Source: CAVWDI01 sp963753725 (GTDB lineage Bacteria; Chloroflexota; Anaerolineae; Anaerolineales; UBA4823). From it: a stretch of 64,000 nt of DNA. The DNA lies in assembly GCA_963753725.1 (NCBI GenBank), contig CAVWDI010000029.1:124001-188000 (forward strand), in the 5' to 3' direction. A program made the position numbers and the translations under genes. The stretch's first letter is position 1. The number at the start of each line of letters is the position of its first letter. The notes below the pieces were generated by a model, which searched no databases, had not been told where the DNA came from, and saw nothing but the letters and a program-made list of their open reading frames with translations. Shown one piece after another: positions 46,269 through 55,263 of the stretch.

Positions 46269-47198
46269 ATGCACATTCCGGATGGTTTCCTTTCGGCAGC
46301 AGTCTCCATCATATTTTGGTTATTATCGATTATCGGGATCAGTATCGCCCTTATTAAGTTAAACAAGGATACAGACGAGCGAAAGATGCCGCTGATAGGC
46401 ATGCTGGGAGCGGCGATTTTTGCGGCCCAAATGATTAACTTTACTGTTATCGGCGGCACCTCGGGTCACCTGATGGGCGCTGCGATTGCAACAATCCTGG
46501 TCGGTCCCTGGGCGGCTGTACTAGTTATGACAACCGTGGTCGCAGTCCAAGCCTTAATCTTTCAGGATGGTGGACTGCTTGTCCTGGGAGCCAACATCTT
46601 CAACATGGGCATCCTGGGCGTTGCAGTATCTTATATGGTATATAAAACAATCACCCGCCTGTCTGAATCTAAAAAATGGGGTATATATCTGGGGGGTTTC
46701 AGCGCAGCCTGGCTTTCTATTGTGCTCGCCTCCGTCAGCGTCAGCTTGCAGTTGGCGGTTTCCGGCACCTCACCCATCAGGATCGTATTCCCGGCCATGG
46801 TAGGCATCCACATGTTGATTGGAATAGGCGAGGGTTTAATCACCGTCGGAGCGTTAACCCTGATCTTTGCCACAAGGCCAGATATCCTGCAGCCCTCCAA
46901 AGAGCGCTTTACACCTGGCGCCATTTTAGCGATCATCGGGTTTGGCCTGACAATAGGGCTTGTGCTGCTTTCACCCATGGCTTCCTCCTATCCCGACGGA
47001 CTTGAGTGGGTTGCGGAGCAGCAGGGTTTTTTGAATGCGGCCAGAGAACCAGTTTATAAAATAATACCGGATTACATCCTGCCAGGAATTTCAAACGAAG
47101 CGCTGGCCACAATACTGGCCGGTTTCTTGGGAATAATCCTCGTGTTTATTGTTGGTTTGATCCTGGCATATGCGCGCCGCAAGCGCCAGACGGTTTAA
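46269..47198 (+). CDS. ECF nickel/cobalt transporter substrate subunit NikMN/CbiM (PDGLE-fused)
   Basis: 309 residues from ATG 46269, chosen since mature CbiM/NikM begins with MHIPDGFL, whose His2 takes part in metal binding. About seven helices make the CbiM domain (TSGHLMGAAIATILVGPW, VQALIFQDGGLLVLGANIFNMG). The C-terminal 70 residues are a PDGLE domain (SYPDGLEWVAEQQGF), which is the NikN/CbiN equivalent fused on. It captures Ni2+ or Co2+ for an ECF importer. The following two genes supply transmembrane and ATPase parts. Confidence 0.92.
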   Translation: MHIPDGFLSAAVSIIFWLLSIIGISIALIKLNKDTDERKMPLIGMLGAAIFAAQMINFTVIGGTSGHLMGAAIATILVGPWAAVLVMTTVVAVQALIFQDGGLLVLGANIFNMGILGVAVSYMVYKTITRLSESKKWGIYLGGFSAAWLSIVLASVSVSLQLAVSGTSPIRIVFPAMVGIHMLIGIGEGLITVGALTLIFATRPDILQPSKERFTPGAILAIIGFGLTIGLVLLSPMASSYPDGLEWVAEQQGFLNAAREPVYKIIPDYILPGISNEALATILAGFLGIILVFIVGLILAYARRKRQTV

Positions 47199-48009
47199 AC
47201 CCTTGCATTTTCATTTTCATGATCCTTACAGACCCGGGGACAGCCTGGTGCACCTGTTTGATGCGCGCATCAAATTATTACTGACCCTGGCATTTATACT
47301 CACCGTTTCTCTCTTGCCATCAGGAGCATGGCCTGTTTATGTTCTCCTAGTTTTCCTGATTATCGCTTTCGACATGCTCTCCGAATTGGGAATGGTATAC
47401 ATTCTCAAAAGGTCTCTTTTTTCTCTTCCATTTATACTTGCCGCAGTTCCAATAATCTTTTCAGGAAACGGTCCGGTCGTTGGCATTTTGTCCATAGGCC
47501 CGTGGGATCTGGTTATCACTCAGGGAGGTTTGGAACGCTTTGTGAGCATCGTGCTTAAATCCTGGATATCCATTCAGGCTGCCATTATCCTCGCCTCAAC
47601 AACACCAATCCCGGATTTATTGGGGGCGATGCGCGCCCTTAAGGTGCCGCGCCTGTTGGTGCAAATCTTCGCACTAATGTGGCGGTATCTTTTTGTTATG
47701 GCAGATGAGACCCAGCGCATGCTGCGCGCCCGTTCTTCTCGCAGCGGAAGGACAAATATTCCGGATTTTAACCCGGGCGGCAGTTTGCGTTGGCGTGCAC
47801 AGGTGGCAGGAGGTATGGCAGGCAGCCTGTTTGTACGCGCCATCGAACGCAGCGACCGCATTTATATGGCCATGCTGGCGCGCGGTTATGACGGCGAAGT
47901 TCGTTCGTTCACCCAGCCGAAAATTAACTTCCTTTCCTGGTTATTACTCGGGATTTGCTGCGCGTTTTTTGTAATTCTTCTCCTTCTTTCAATCCTATTC
48001 TGGTCATAA
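47170..48009 (+). CDS. ECF transporter transmembrane subunit CbiQ/NikQ
   Basis: A 279-residue membrane protein. Start at 47170 overlaps the end of the M subunit by 29 nt. FHDPYRPGDSLVHLFDARIKLLLTLAFIL is the usual CbiQ beginning, followed by five hydrophobic segments. ARSSRSGRTNIPD and YMAMLARGYDGEVRSF include the conserved Ala-Arg-Gly coupling motif that engages the ATPase. It is the T subunit that transmits ATP-driven movement to CbiM/NikM. Confidence 0.9.
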   Translation: MRAASARRFKPLHFHFHDPYRPGDSLVHLFDARIKLLLTLAFILTVSLLPSGAWPVYVLLVFLIIAFDMLSELGMVYILKRSLFSLPFILAAVPIIFSGNGPVVGILSIGPWDLVITQGGLERFVSIVLKSWISIQAAIILASTTPIPDLLGAMRALKVPRLLVQIFALMWRYLFVMADETQRMLRARSSRSGRTNIPDFNPGGSLRWRAQVAGGMAGSLFVRAIERSDRIYMAMLARGYDGEVRSFTQPKINFLSWLLLGICCAFFVILLLLSILFWS

Positions 48010-48024
48010 AGAGGTTTCTTAAAA

Positions 48025-48735
48025 TTGCACCACTCCATTGAAATCGAAAACTTAAATTTTTCATATCCCGATGGCAATCCAGCCTTAAGGGATATCTCTT
48101 TGTCTATCGAACCTTGCGAAAAAGTCGCCCTGGTAGGACCGAACGGCGCCGGAAAATCGACATTAATCCTGCATCTCAATGGGATCCTTACCGGTGAAGG
48201 AACGGTACGCTCAGCAAGCCTGGAAATTAACAAGGAAAATCTGGGGCTTATCCGCTCCAGGGTTGGCCTGGTATTTCAATCGCCCGAAGACCAGTTATTT
48301 TCCCCAACAGTATTTGATGACGTCGCTTTTGGACCTTTGTACCAGGGTTTACCAGAAGAGCAGGTGATTACACTGGTTGAGCAGGCGCTTTCTACCGTCG
48401 GGATGAGCACATACGGGGAGCGCGTTTCTCACCATCTAAGCCTGGGTGAGAAAAAACGCATTGCCATCGCGACAGTATTGTCCATGAACCCCGAAATCCT
48501 GGTGCTCGATGAACCTACCTCGGGGCTGGACCCGCGCGCCCGACGTGCGCTGATTAATCTGTTGAAAGAACTGGATATCACTATGCTGGTATCCTCTCAC
48601 GATATGCTCTTTGTTAAAGAGTCCTTTCCAAGAGTGGTGGTCATGGACAGGGGCTGTATTGTGGCGGATGGACCTACGGCAGAGCTGCTCGCAGACGAAG
48701 CGCTGCTGCAAGCGCATGGGTTGGAGATGCCCTGA
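48025..48735 (+). CDS. ECF transporter ATPase CbiO/NikO
   Basis: A 236-residue ATP-binding subunit that starts with TTG. IEIENLNFSYPDGNPAL at the start, Walker A GPNGAGKSTLILHL, Q-loop VFQSPEDQLFSPTVFDDVAFGP (typical of ECF ATPases), signature LSLGEKKRIAIA, Walker B ILVLDEPTSGLDPRARRAL and H-loop SSHDMLFV. It ends the fur-nikMN-Q-O operon; a bidirectional terminator follows. No CbiN-like separate gene is seen, as that part is fused to M. Confidence 0.92.
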   Translation: MHHSIEIENLNFSYPDGNPALRDISLSIEPCEKVALVGPNGAGKSTLILHLNGILTGEGTVRSASLEINKENLGLIRSRVGLVFQSPEDQLFSPTVFDDVAFGPLYQGLPEEQVITLVEQALSTVGMSTYGERVSHHLSLGEKKRIAIATVLSMNPEILVLDEPTSGLDPRARRALINLLKELDITMLVSSHDMLFVKESFPRVVVMDRGCIVADGPTAELLADEALLQAHGLEMP

Positions 48736-48741
48736 GCGTTA

Positions 48742-48780
48742 AAAACGGACCTTCCGAAGTTCTTTATACCTCGGAAGGTC
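48742..48780. terminator. Bidirectional terminator between CbiO and metK
   Basis: Perfect arms GACCTTCCGA (48748-48757) and TCGGAAGGTC (48771-48780). On the minus strand, for metK, GTTTTTAACG follows; on the plus strand AAATACC, so it is stronger for metK. Confidence 0.8.
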
Positions 48781-48812
48781 AAATACCTACGCAATAATAT
48801 CCTGCGCCAATC

Positions 48813-50042
48813 TTATGCCGTTGCTTCCTTTACCAAACCAGCCGCCTGGCGCAGTAAATCAACTTTATCAGTGCGCTCCCAGGGCAGGTCCAGGTCCTCC
48901 CGGCCAAAGTGCCCATAAGCGGCAATCTGGCGGTAGATTGGACGCCTCAGTTTGAGGTCACGAATAATCGCCCCCGGACGCAGGTCAAAATTTTCGGAGA
49001 TCAATCGTGCGATATCCTCATCCGGAATTTTTCCTGTCCCGAAAGTCTCGCTGTTCACGCTCACCGGACTCGCCACGCCAATTGCATACGCCACCTGGAT
49101 CTCGCAGTGCTCCGCCAGCCCGGCTGCGACGATATTTTTTGCAGCCCAGCGAGCAGCATAGGCCGCAGACCGGTCAACCTTGGTCGGGTCTTTACCGCTG
49201 AAACAGCCTCCTCCATGGCGTCCCATACCCCCATAAGTGTCCACGATAATCTTGCGCCCGGTCATCCCAGAATCACACAAAGGACCGCCAATCACAAACC
49301 GCCCGGTCGGGTTTACATAAATTTTCATCTGTTCGTCTACCATCTCAGGCGGCAGCACGGGATTGATCACATGTTCGATAACGCCAGCGCGAATTTCATC
49401 CTGCGCTGTCTCGGGGGCGTGCTGGGTGCTGATCAGCACGGTATCCACCCGGGTTGGATGACCGTAGTTGTACTCAACCGTCACCTGGCTTTTCCCGTCC
49501 GGCCGCAGCCAGGGTAAGATCCCATCTTTGCGCACCTCACTCAATCGCTGTGTCAGTTTATGAGCCAGGTAAATCGGCATAGGCATCAGAACCGGGGTTT
49601 CGCTGCATGCATAACCGAACATCATGCCCTGATCGCCAGCCCCGATCGATTCCACCTCCGCTTCACTCAATTCGCCTTCTTTCGCTTCCAGGGCTCTATC
49701 CACACCCAGGGCAATATCCCCTGATTGTTTTGAGATCGCGATTAATACCCCGCATGTATTACCATCAAACCCCTTGGCGCTGTCATCATAGCCAATCTCG
49801 GTAATCACCCTGCGTGCCAGTTCGTCATAATTTACTTGAGCCTGCGTTGTGATTTCGCCCATCAGCAATACAAATCCGGTTTTGGTTGCAACCTCGCACG
49901 CCACTCTGGATCGTTTATCCTGCTCGAAACAGGCGTCCAATACCGCATCGCTGATTTGGTCGCAAATCTTGTCCGGATGTCCTTCCGTCACTGATTCGGA
50001 CGTGAACATCACTTTCGCAGAATTCATAAATGTTGTTGTCAT
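48813..50042 (-). CDS. metK: S-adenosylmethionine synthetase
   Basis: A 409-residue enzyme that makes SAM from methionine and ATP, with full-length alignment to the family: FTSESVTEGHPDKICDQISDAVLDA at the start (catalytic and metal residues), the loop GAGDQGMMFGYACSET (about 125-140), TVEYNYGHPTRVDTVLIS, and the C-terminal AYGHFGRE. It is preceded by GGAGG and by a SAM-I riboswitch, so SAM itself feeds back on its expression. It is transcribed alone and shares a terminator with the ECF operon. Confidence 0.97.
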   Translation of the reverse strand: MTTTFMNSAKVMFTSESVTEGHPDKICDQISDAVLDACFEQDKRSRVACEVATKTGFVLLMGEITTQAQVNYDELARRVITEIGYDDSAKGFDGNTCGVLIAISKQSGDIALGVDRALEAKEGELSEAEVESIGAGDQGMMFGYACSETPVLMPMPIYLAHKLTQRLSEVRKDGILPWLRPDGKSQVTVEYNYGHPTRVDTVLISTQHAPETAQDEIRAGVIEHVINPVLPPEMVDEQMKIYVNPTGRFVIGGPLCDSGMTGRKIIVDTYGGMGRHGGGCFSGKDPTKVDRSAAYAARWAAKNIVAAGLAEHCEIQVAYAIGVASPVSVNSETFGTGKIPDEDIARLISENFDLRPGAIIRDLKLRRPIYRQIAAYGHFGREDLDLPWERTDKVDLLRQAAGLVKEATA

Positions 50043-50065
50043 TCAATACCTCCATAAAATATGAA

Positions 50066-50235
50066 TGCCCTTTCCAGACGATGAGAAAGGGCAGTATATC
50101 TTAGTAAAGACGATCGCTCCCTCATCTACCAGAACATCCGCCTGCCGGAATTGGCACCTTCCTCCGATTAAAAACGGATAGGGGTTGCCGAGGTTTCAAA
50201 GGGCCGGTCCCTCCACCTCTCTGGATGAGCGCCTT
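50066..50235 (-). ncRNA. SAM-I (S-box) riboswitch of metK, with terminator/antiterminator
   Basis: Reading down the minus strand from 50235: GCGCTCATCCAGAGAGGTGG, GGGACCGGCCCTTTGAAACC, CTCGGCAACC, AAGGTGCCAATTCCGGCAG, and closing GATGAG at 50126-50121, the P1 helix pairing with CTCATC (50229-50224). Downstream a hairpin TGCCCTTTC/GAAAGGGCA (50093-50085, 50074-50066) ends in ATTCATATTTT. Its 5' arm contains CTCATC (50085-50080), which can pair with the P1 3' strand GATGAG, an antiterminator. SAM binding frees the terminator-like hairpin. Confidence 0.92.
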
Positions 50236-50397
50236 AAAAGGACTATTTAATTAGTGGAGGCGATAATACCATGTGAATATTGGATTGTCAAATTTATTTA
50301 TGAAGTAAATATCCGCTATCAAAAACCGCTTCGTGATGATCACCGCATCAGAAACCAGTAAAATTTTTATCTTATTAGGAATTCGAGATTGGACAGT
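50236..50397. other. Gap between cdsA and metK leader
   Basis: 162 nt between the riboswitch and the end of cdsA. It should hold the metK promoter and the 3' end of the cdsA transcript. AT-rich TATTATCG-like boxes are present but I cannot assign a -35/-10 pair reliably. Confidence 0.4.
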
Positions 50398-51216
50398 TCA
50401 GATAAACAACCACACGATCATATAATACCCAATCACACCAGCCCAAAGCCATGAATCGATGCGGTCAAATACCCCGCCATGACCGGGAATTAATTTGCTC
50501 GAATCCTTAACCCCCACCTGGCGTTTGATCATACTCGCCCCCAGGTCACCTAAGACCGTCACTACACTCAGAACAAAACCCAAAATTGCGCCGTTAAGAA
50601 TGGTTATCGCTGTACCCGCTCCAGCAAGATTGCCCCAAAAATATGCCAGCAGGGCAGTGCCCAGCGTCCCCACCAGGATGCCCCCAATATAGCCTTCCCA
50701 GGTTTTCTTGGGACTGAGGCGGGGGGACATGTGATGGCGGCCGAACCCTTTCCCGATAAAATAGGCGCCTCCATCGGCAAACCACACTGCCGGCAGCACC
50801 AGCAGCACCCACCACATCCCCTCATCTAAATTACGCAGCGAAATCAGATATGCGCCGATCCATCCTAGATACATTACCCCGCTCAAGGTGATCGCAAAAT
50901 CTGAGGCTGATTTTTCACGGCCGCGCTCGAAAGCGACCAGATGATATGCCATGCTCACCAGCACGACCAAGCTGATCATCCAATCGGTGTTTTCAAAGCC
51001 GTACAGCGCCCGTCCTGCAGCCAGCAGCAGCGTACCTAGAATAATTACCACGCTGGCCGGAAAGTAGCCTCCCGCGTGGAATAAATTACTGTATTCCCAT
51101 GCAGCCAGACCTAAGATTAAAAGGATAACACCAGCAAATATCCATCCCCCAAAATAAATTGCCGCTAACCCAAATGGAAGCAGGACCGCAACGGCCAGGA
51201 CACGCTGAGTCAGCAT
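50398..51216 (-). CDS. cdsA: Phosphatidate cytidylyltransferase
   Basis: A 272-residue membrane enzyme that makes CDP-diacylglycerol, the phospholipid precursor. It has about eight hydrophobic helices; the family signature is ISPKKTWEGYIGG in the middle and the C-terminal catalytic block is LGDLGASMIKRQVGVKDSSKLIPGHGGVFDRIDS. It is the last gene of the uppS-cdsA end of the conserved rpsB-tsf-pyrH-frr-uppS-cdsA cluster; it starts 4 nt after the uppS stop, so they are co-translated. Confidence 0.95.
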   Translation of the reverse strand: MLTQRVLAVAVLLPFGLAAIYFGGWIFAGVILLILGLAAWEYSNLFHAGGYFPASVVIILGTLLLAAGRALYGFENTDWMISLVVLVSMAYHLVAFERGREKSASDFAITLSGVMYLGWIGAYLISLRNLDEGMWWVLLVLPAVWFADGGAYFIGKGFGRHHMSPRLSPKKTWEGYIGGILVGTLGTALLAYFWGNLAGAGTAITILNGAILGFVLSVVTVLGDLGASMIKRQVGVKDSSKLIPGHGGVFDRIDSWLWAGVIGYYMIVWLFI

Positions 51217-51220
51217 TCCT

Positions 51221-51979
51221 TTAGCCGTTACCTTTTTTTCTAGATGTCAAACCATACCGGCGTTCTCGATGGGCGTATTCCTCTAAAGCCAGGCGCAGCT
51301 GATCTCTGTCAAAATCCGGCCAATACACCGGTGGGAAATACCATTCAGAATAAGCCCCCTGCCAAATTAAGAAATTGCTGCCGCGCAGTTCACCAGATGT
51401 CCTGATGATTAAGTCTGGGTCCGGCACACCAGCCGTGAACAGGTAATGGTTGACCATATCCGACGTGACCGCGGATGGTTCGATCCCATCTTCAAGCATG
51501 CGTTGAATGGCGCACACGATCTCGTCACGCCCGCCGTAATTAAAGGCAATATTTAAAACCAGGCGGTCATTATCTTTTGTATACTCCAATGCATGCAGAA
51601 CTTTTTTCTTAAACCCTGGTTTTAGGCGGTCCAAGCGCCCGATATGGCGCAGTTGGACTCCCTGGTCATCGAGTTCCTGAAGTTCGCGGTCGATTACATC
51701 CTCAAAGATCTTCATCAAGCCGCGTACTTCTGGGGGAGGACGTCCCCAATTTTCTGTCGAAAATGCATAGATTGTTAGATAACGGATACCGAACTCGATG
51801 CACGCTTCGATCACCCTGCGTAAGTTTTCAGTGCCAGCCCGGTGCCCTGCCAGGCGCGGTAAGCCGCGTGAAATCGCCCAGCGCCCATTACCGTCCATGA
51901 TGATGGCGATATGAGTTGGAATCACTTCCGGAAGATCCAATTTACCCTTCGACTTCATAAGAGTGTGAGATACAGCCAC
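51221..51979 (-). CDS. uppS: Isoprenyl transferase (undecaprenyl diphosphate synthase)
   Basis: A 252-residue cis-prenyltransferase that makes undecaprenyl diphosphate, the carrier for wall sugars. IPTHIAIIMDGNGRWAISRG contains the catalytic Asp and phosphate-binding loop; HRAGTENLRRVIEAC and LTIYAFSTENWGRPPPEV are standard. RTSGELRGSNFLIWQGAYSEWYF is the C-terminal signature. GTG at 51979 lies directly after the frr stop (51980-51982), so coupled; a later ATG at 51958 is possible. Transcription is shared with frr and cdsA. Confidence 0.95.
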   Translation of the reverse strand: MAVSHTLMKSKGKLDLPEVIPTHIAIIMDGNGRWAISRGLPRLAGHRAGTENLRRVIEACIEFGIRYLTIYAFSTENWGRPPPEVRGLMKIFEDVIDRELQELDDQGVQLRHIGRLDRLKPGFKKKVLHALEYTKDNDRLVLNIAFNYGGRDEIVCAIQRMLEDGIEPSAVTSDMVNHYLFTAGVPDPDLIIRTSGELRGSNFLIWQGAYSEWYFPPVYWPDFDRDQLRLALEEYAHRERRYGLTSRKKGNG

Positions 51980-52550
51980 TTATACCTCGAGTATTTCTTT
52001 TTCTTTACGTTCACCAGTAGAATTAATCTCTTCGATCTTTTCATCGGTTATTTTTTGCAGCTCTTCTTCACCCCTTTTTTAAATCGTCCTCAGAGATCAT
52101 TTTTTCATTTTCAAATTCGCGCAGGTCTTTTATACTATCTCGCCTCACATTTCTCACTGCAATTCTGGCTTCTTCAACCCGGTTATTCACCAGCTTGCCC
52201 AGGTCCTTACGGCGCTCTTCTGTGAGCGGCGGTAGGTTTAAACGAATCGCTTTTCCATCATTATTAGGTGTCAAACCTAAATCAGATGTCAAAATACTCC
52301 GTTCAATAGCCTTTAATGATGATTCATCAAAGGGTCGAATTAACAGTGAGCGTGGTTCCGGAACGCTGATGCTCGCCAACTGGATCAACGGTGTGGGCGC
52401 ACCGTAATATTCCACGTTGAGCTTCTCAACAAGCCCGGGATGAGCCCTACCAGTGCGAATACCCGCAAGATCATCTTCCAGCGCTTGTAAAGCACCATTC
52501 ATACGGGTTTCAGCTTCCTTGTAAACATCACCTAGCATAGATGCCTCCAA
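51980..52550 (-). CDS. frr: Ribosome recycling factor (frameshift near C-terminus)
   Basis: Releases ribosomes after termination together with EF-G. The first 160 codons read RRF without doubt: MLGDVYKEAETRMNGALQ, ALEDDLAGIRTGRAHPGL, and the FENEKMISEDDLKK end of the domain. The frame then stops in GGGGTGA at a homopolymer TTAAAAAAGGGG (about 52070-52081). Skipping one base restores GEEELQKITDEKIEEINS and TGERKEKEILEV to TAA at 51980, giving the usual 189 residues. RRF is essential, so a base-calling error is the simplest explanation. The gene lies 77 nt left of an inserted IS element. Confidence 0.9.
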
Positions 52551-52622
52551 TCAGAATCGGTTTTGTATCCCGTATTGTATAGGATAACCGATATTATTTA
52601 CATAGAAAAGGGTAAAAAGGCA

Positions 52623-54506
52623 TAGTTGATCGCACTGCAAAAACGACCAGACCAAATTAGTCTGAATTGTACCCTCCTCAAGAATGGGAATTTCTTAATA
52701 GAATTAGACCATCCCGAAGCAGAAAGGTCTGAAGCATGTATAAAGCCAATAAACGCCATTTACAGCCCCTGTTGATCAGCAACGTCAGCGATCTGCCGGA
52801 GAAGAAACGCAAACAATTAGAGAACTCTTGGGCAGAGGAATTCTATCGCGACTTCTTCAGCCATATCGACGAAGATGACTTTGCGGTACTCTATGTAGCT
52901 CACCCTTCAAGGCCGAACGTACCGATCAACTGGTTGGTTGGGCTGGAAACGCTCAAGGCAGGCTTCGGGTGGAGCGACGAAGAACTGTACGATCATTTCT
53001 GTTTTGATCTGCAGGTGCGCTATGCCTTGGGCATCCACGATCTGAACGAAAGCGACTTCGACCTGCGCACCTTATATTACTTCCGCCAGCGTCTGAGCCG
53101 CTACAACCTGGAACACGGCGTGAACCTGCTCGCGCAAGCTTTTGAGAACATCACTGACCAGCAATTGACGACTTTGCAGGTCAAGACCGGCAAACAGCGT
53201 ATGGACAGCACCCAGATTGCCAGCAACATCCTGGAGATGAGCCGCTTGCAGTTGCTGGTGGAAGCTGTGCAGCGCATACAGCGCAGTCTCTCAGAAGCTG
53301 ATCAGCAGCGCCATACCGAAACCTTCGCCCCTTATCTGCATGGCCATTCGGGGCAATACGTGTACCGCCTCAAAGGCAAAGAGGCCACGGAGACGCACTT
53401 GCAGCAGATCGGGGAAGTGATCGCTCTGCTGTTGGAAGAACTGCGAGAAGACTACGCCCAAGACCCGGCCTACCAGGTGCTGAGACGTTTCTTCGAAGAC
53501 AACTTCCGCCTGGAAGCCCAAGCGGTGCGCCCCAAGAGCAAACAGGAGTTGCAAGCCGACAGTTTGCAGTCAGTGGACGACCTGGAAGCCACTTATCGCC
53601 GGAAAGGTTCGCGGGACTACAAAGGCTATGTAACCAATCTGAGCGAGACCTGCGACCCGGACAATGCGCTGCAGTTGATCACCAAAGTGCAAGTGGCCCC
53701 CAACAACACCAACGACAACACCCTGCTGTTGGAAGCCTTACCCGACTTGAAGAAACGCACCGGGTTGGAGACGCTCTACACGGATGGCCCGTATGCCGGC
53801 CCCGATGTCGATCCGGTTCTGCAGAAAGACGGGGTCGAACAGATCCAAACCGGTATCAATGGCAAAAGGCTGGACCCTGACAAGCTGTACCTGGCCGATT
53901 TCGATATCGAGCAAAACGAGCAAGGCGTTCCCACCCACATCACCTGTCCCCAGGGACAAAGCGTGCCGGTTGAGCTGAGCAGTCAGAAGTGTAGTTACCG
54001 GGCGGACTTCGACCCGTCAGTCTGTCTGACCTGTCCGTTTCATCTCGCAGAAAGCTGTCCGGCTCGCCCTGGGAAAAAGCGTCCCTCCTTCCGTCTGAGA
54101 TTTACTCCCGCCCAGATGGCCGTGGCCCAACGGCGACGCAAAATGAGGCAGAACAAGCAAACAGGCAAGAACCATCGGGCAGCCATCGAAGGCACGGTCC
54201 GGGAAGTGAAACATCCCTTCCCGGGGGGCAAGCTGCCGGTGCGAGGTCTCTTCCGCGTAACCTGCATGATGGTCGGATCGGCTGCCATGACCAATGTGCG
54301 CCGCATTAACCATTACTGGGAAGAGAAAAGGAAGGATGAACGGCGGAAAATGGCTGCTGAAAAGAGTACGAGAGCTGCCCCTGAACAGCAAGGTGTTCCT
54401 TTTTCCTCATTTCTGAAGGCGCTTTTGATCGGCAAGAGATCGTTTATGCCGCTTCCTAAAGCCTACATTGGTTGTTAAAGAACTGTAATTGCAGTGGAAT
54501 CATAGT
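52623..54506. mobile_element. IS1182-family insertion sequence, about 1.88 kb
   Basis: Terminal inverted repeats: TGATCGCACTGCAAAAAC (52627-52644) and, reversed, TGATTCCACTGCAATTAC (54502-54485), 14 of 18 identical. TAGT flanks both ends (52623-52626, 54503-54506), a plausible 4-bp target duplication; CATAGTTGA is seen at both junctions. One transposase gene fills it. It lies between pyrH and frr in the rpsB-cdsA cluster, opposite in orientation. Confidence 0.88.
52736..54478 (+). CDS. IS1182-family transposase
   Basis: A 580-residue intact DDE transposase. The N-terminal DUF772-like domain includes NWLVGLETLKAGFGWSDEELY and RYALGIHDLNESDFDLRTLYYFRQRL. The catalytic core shows Asp in QRMDSTQIASNI (about 160), Asp in LYTDGPYAGPDVD (about 348), and Glu in AAIEGTVREVKHPFPGG (about 486). 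A Cys cluster (CSYRADFDPSVCLTCPFHLAESC) before the Glu is typical of the family. Its open frame, full length and matching ends imply the copy could still be active. It reads against pyrH and frr. Confidence 0.95.
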   Translation: MYKANKRHLQPLLISNVSDLPEKKRKQLENSWAEEFYRDFFSHIDEDDFAVLYVAHPSRPNVPINWLVGLETLKAGFGWSDEELYDHFCFDLQVRYALGIHDLNESDFDLRTLYYFRQRLSRYNLEHGVNLLAQAFENITDQQLTTLQVKTGKQRMDSTQIASNILEMSRLQLLVEAVQRIQRSLSEADQQRHTETFAPYLHGHSGQYVYRLKGKEATETHLQQIGEVIALLLEELREDYAQDPAYQVLRRFFEDNFRLEAQAVRPKSKQELQADSLQSVDDLEATYRRKGSRDYKGYVTNLSETCDPDNALQLITKVQVAPNNTNDNTLLLEALPDLKKRTGLETLYTDGPYAGPDVDPVLQKDGVEQIQTGINGKRLDPDKLYLADFDIEQNEQGVPTHITCPQGQSVPVELSSQKCSYRADFDPSVCLTCPFHLAESCPARPGKKRPSFRLRFTPAQMAVAQRRRKMRQNKQTGKNHRAAIEGTVREVKHPFPGGKLPVRGLFRVTCMMVGSAAMTNVRRINHYWEEKRKDERRKMAAEKSTRAAPEQQGVPFSSFLKALLIGKRSFMPLPKAYIGC

Positions 54507-54523
54507 TGAATTCGCCTTTAAAA

Positions 54524-55243
54524 TCATCCTGAAACCAGTGTTCCCACTTTTTCGCCGTACAATGCTAGCCGCAGAGCATCAGAATCCCACAAATTGAGCA
54601 CCAAAATCGGAAGTTCGTTATCCATACACAACGACAATGCTGTGCTGTCCATTACTTGCAGGCGTTTGTTTATCGCTTCCATATAAGTGAGGTGTTCGAA
54701 ACGAACTGCATCGTCGTAAATGAACGGATCTTTGTCATACACCCCATCCACCTTGGTGGCTTTGATGAGAACATCAGCGCCTATTTCAACTGCGCGCAGG
54801 GCAGCAGCCGTATCGGTTGAAAAAAATGGATTGCCTGTACCGCCCCCCAATATCACCACCCGGCCCTTTTCCATGTGCCGGATAGCGCGCCGACGGATAT
54901 ACGGCTCAGCAACCGCATGCATTTCTACCGCGGACTGAACGCGGGTGTAAAGACCCATACGTTCCATAGCATCCATCAGCGCCAGGGCATTCATCATCGT
55001 CGCCAGCATCCCCATATAATCCGCAGTCGCACGATCCATACCACGTTCGAGACCAAGGCGGCCGCGCCAAAGGTTGCCAGCCCCGATCACAATTGCGATA
55101 TCAACCTGCAGTTCATGCACTTCTTTAATATGCATGGCTACATCTTCCGCTCGCTCAGGATCGACGCCATATCCATTCTCGCCTGCCATTGATTCCCCGC
55201 TGAGTTTTAGCAGAATGCGTTTGTAAATCAATTCATTTTGCAT
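54524..55243 (-). CDS. pyrH: UMP kinase
   Basis: 239 residues from ATG 55243, chosen for the GGAGGG site and MQNELIYKRILLKLSGES start; the longer frame to 55357 would overlap the tsf terminator. RILLKLSGESMAG is the first catalytic loop, IVIGAGNLWRG and DYMGMLATMMNALALMDAME follow, and TGNPFFSTDTAAALRAVEIGADVLIKATKVDGVYD is the diagnostic middle segment. It phosphorylates UMP to UDP. It stands third in the rpsB-tsf-pyrH-frr order; its stop is 20 nt from the IS end. Confidence 0.95.
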   Translation of the reverse strand: MQNELIYKRILLKLSGESMAGENGYGVDPERAEDVAMHIKEVHELQVDIAIVIGAGNLWRGRLGLERGMDRATADYMGMLATMMNALALMDAMERMGLYTRVQSAVEMHAVAEPYIRRRAIRHMEKGRVVILGGGTGNPFFSTDTAAALRAVEIGADVLIKATKVDGVYDKDPFIYDDAVRFEHLTYMEAINKRLQVMDSTALSLCMDNELPILVLNLWDSDALRLALYGEKVGTLVSG

Positions 55244-55263
55244 GATCCAGTCCCTCCATTGTG

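Noticed and set aside
52066..52084. Programmed -1 frameshift in frr
   Set aside because: The -1 frame does not give the RRF C-terminus; the correct frame is +1.
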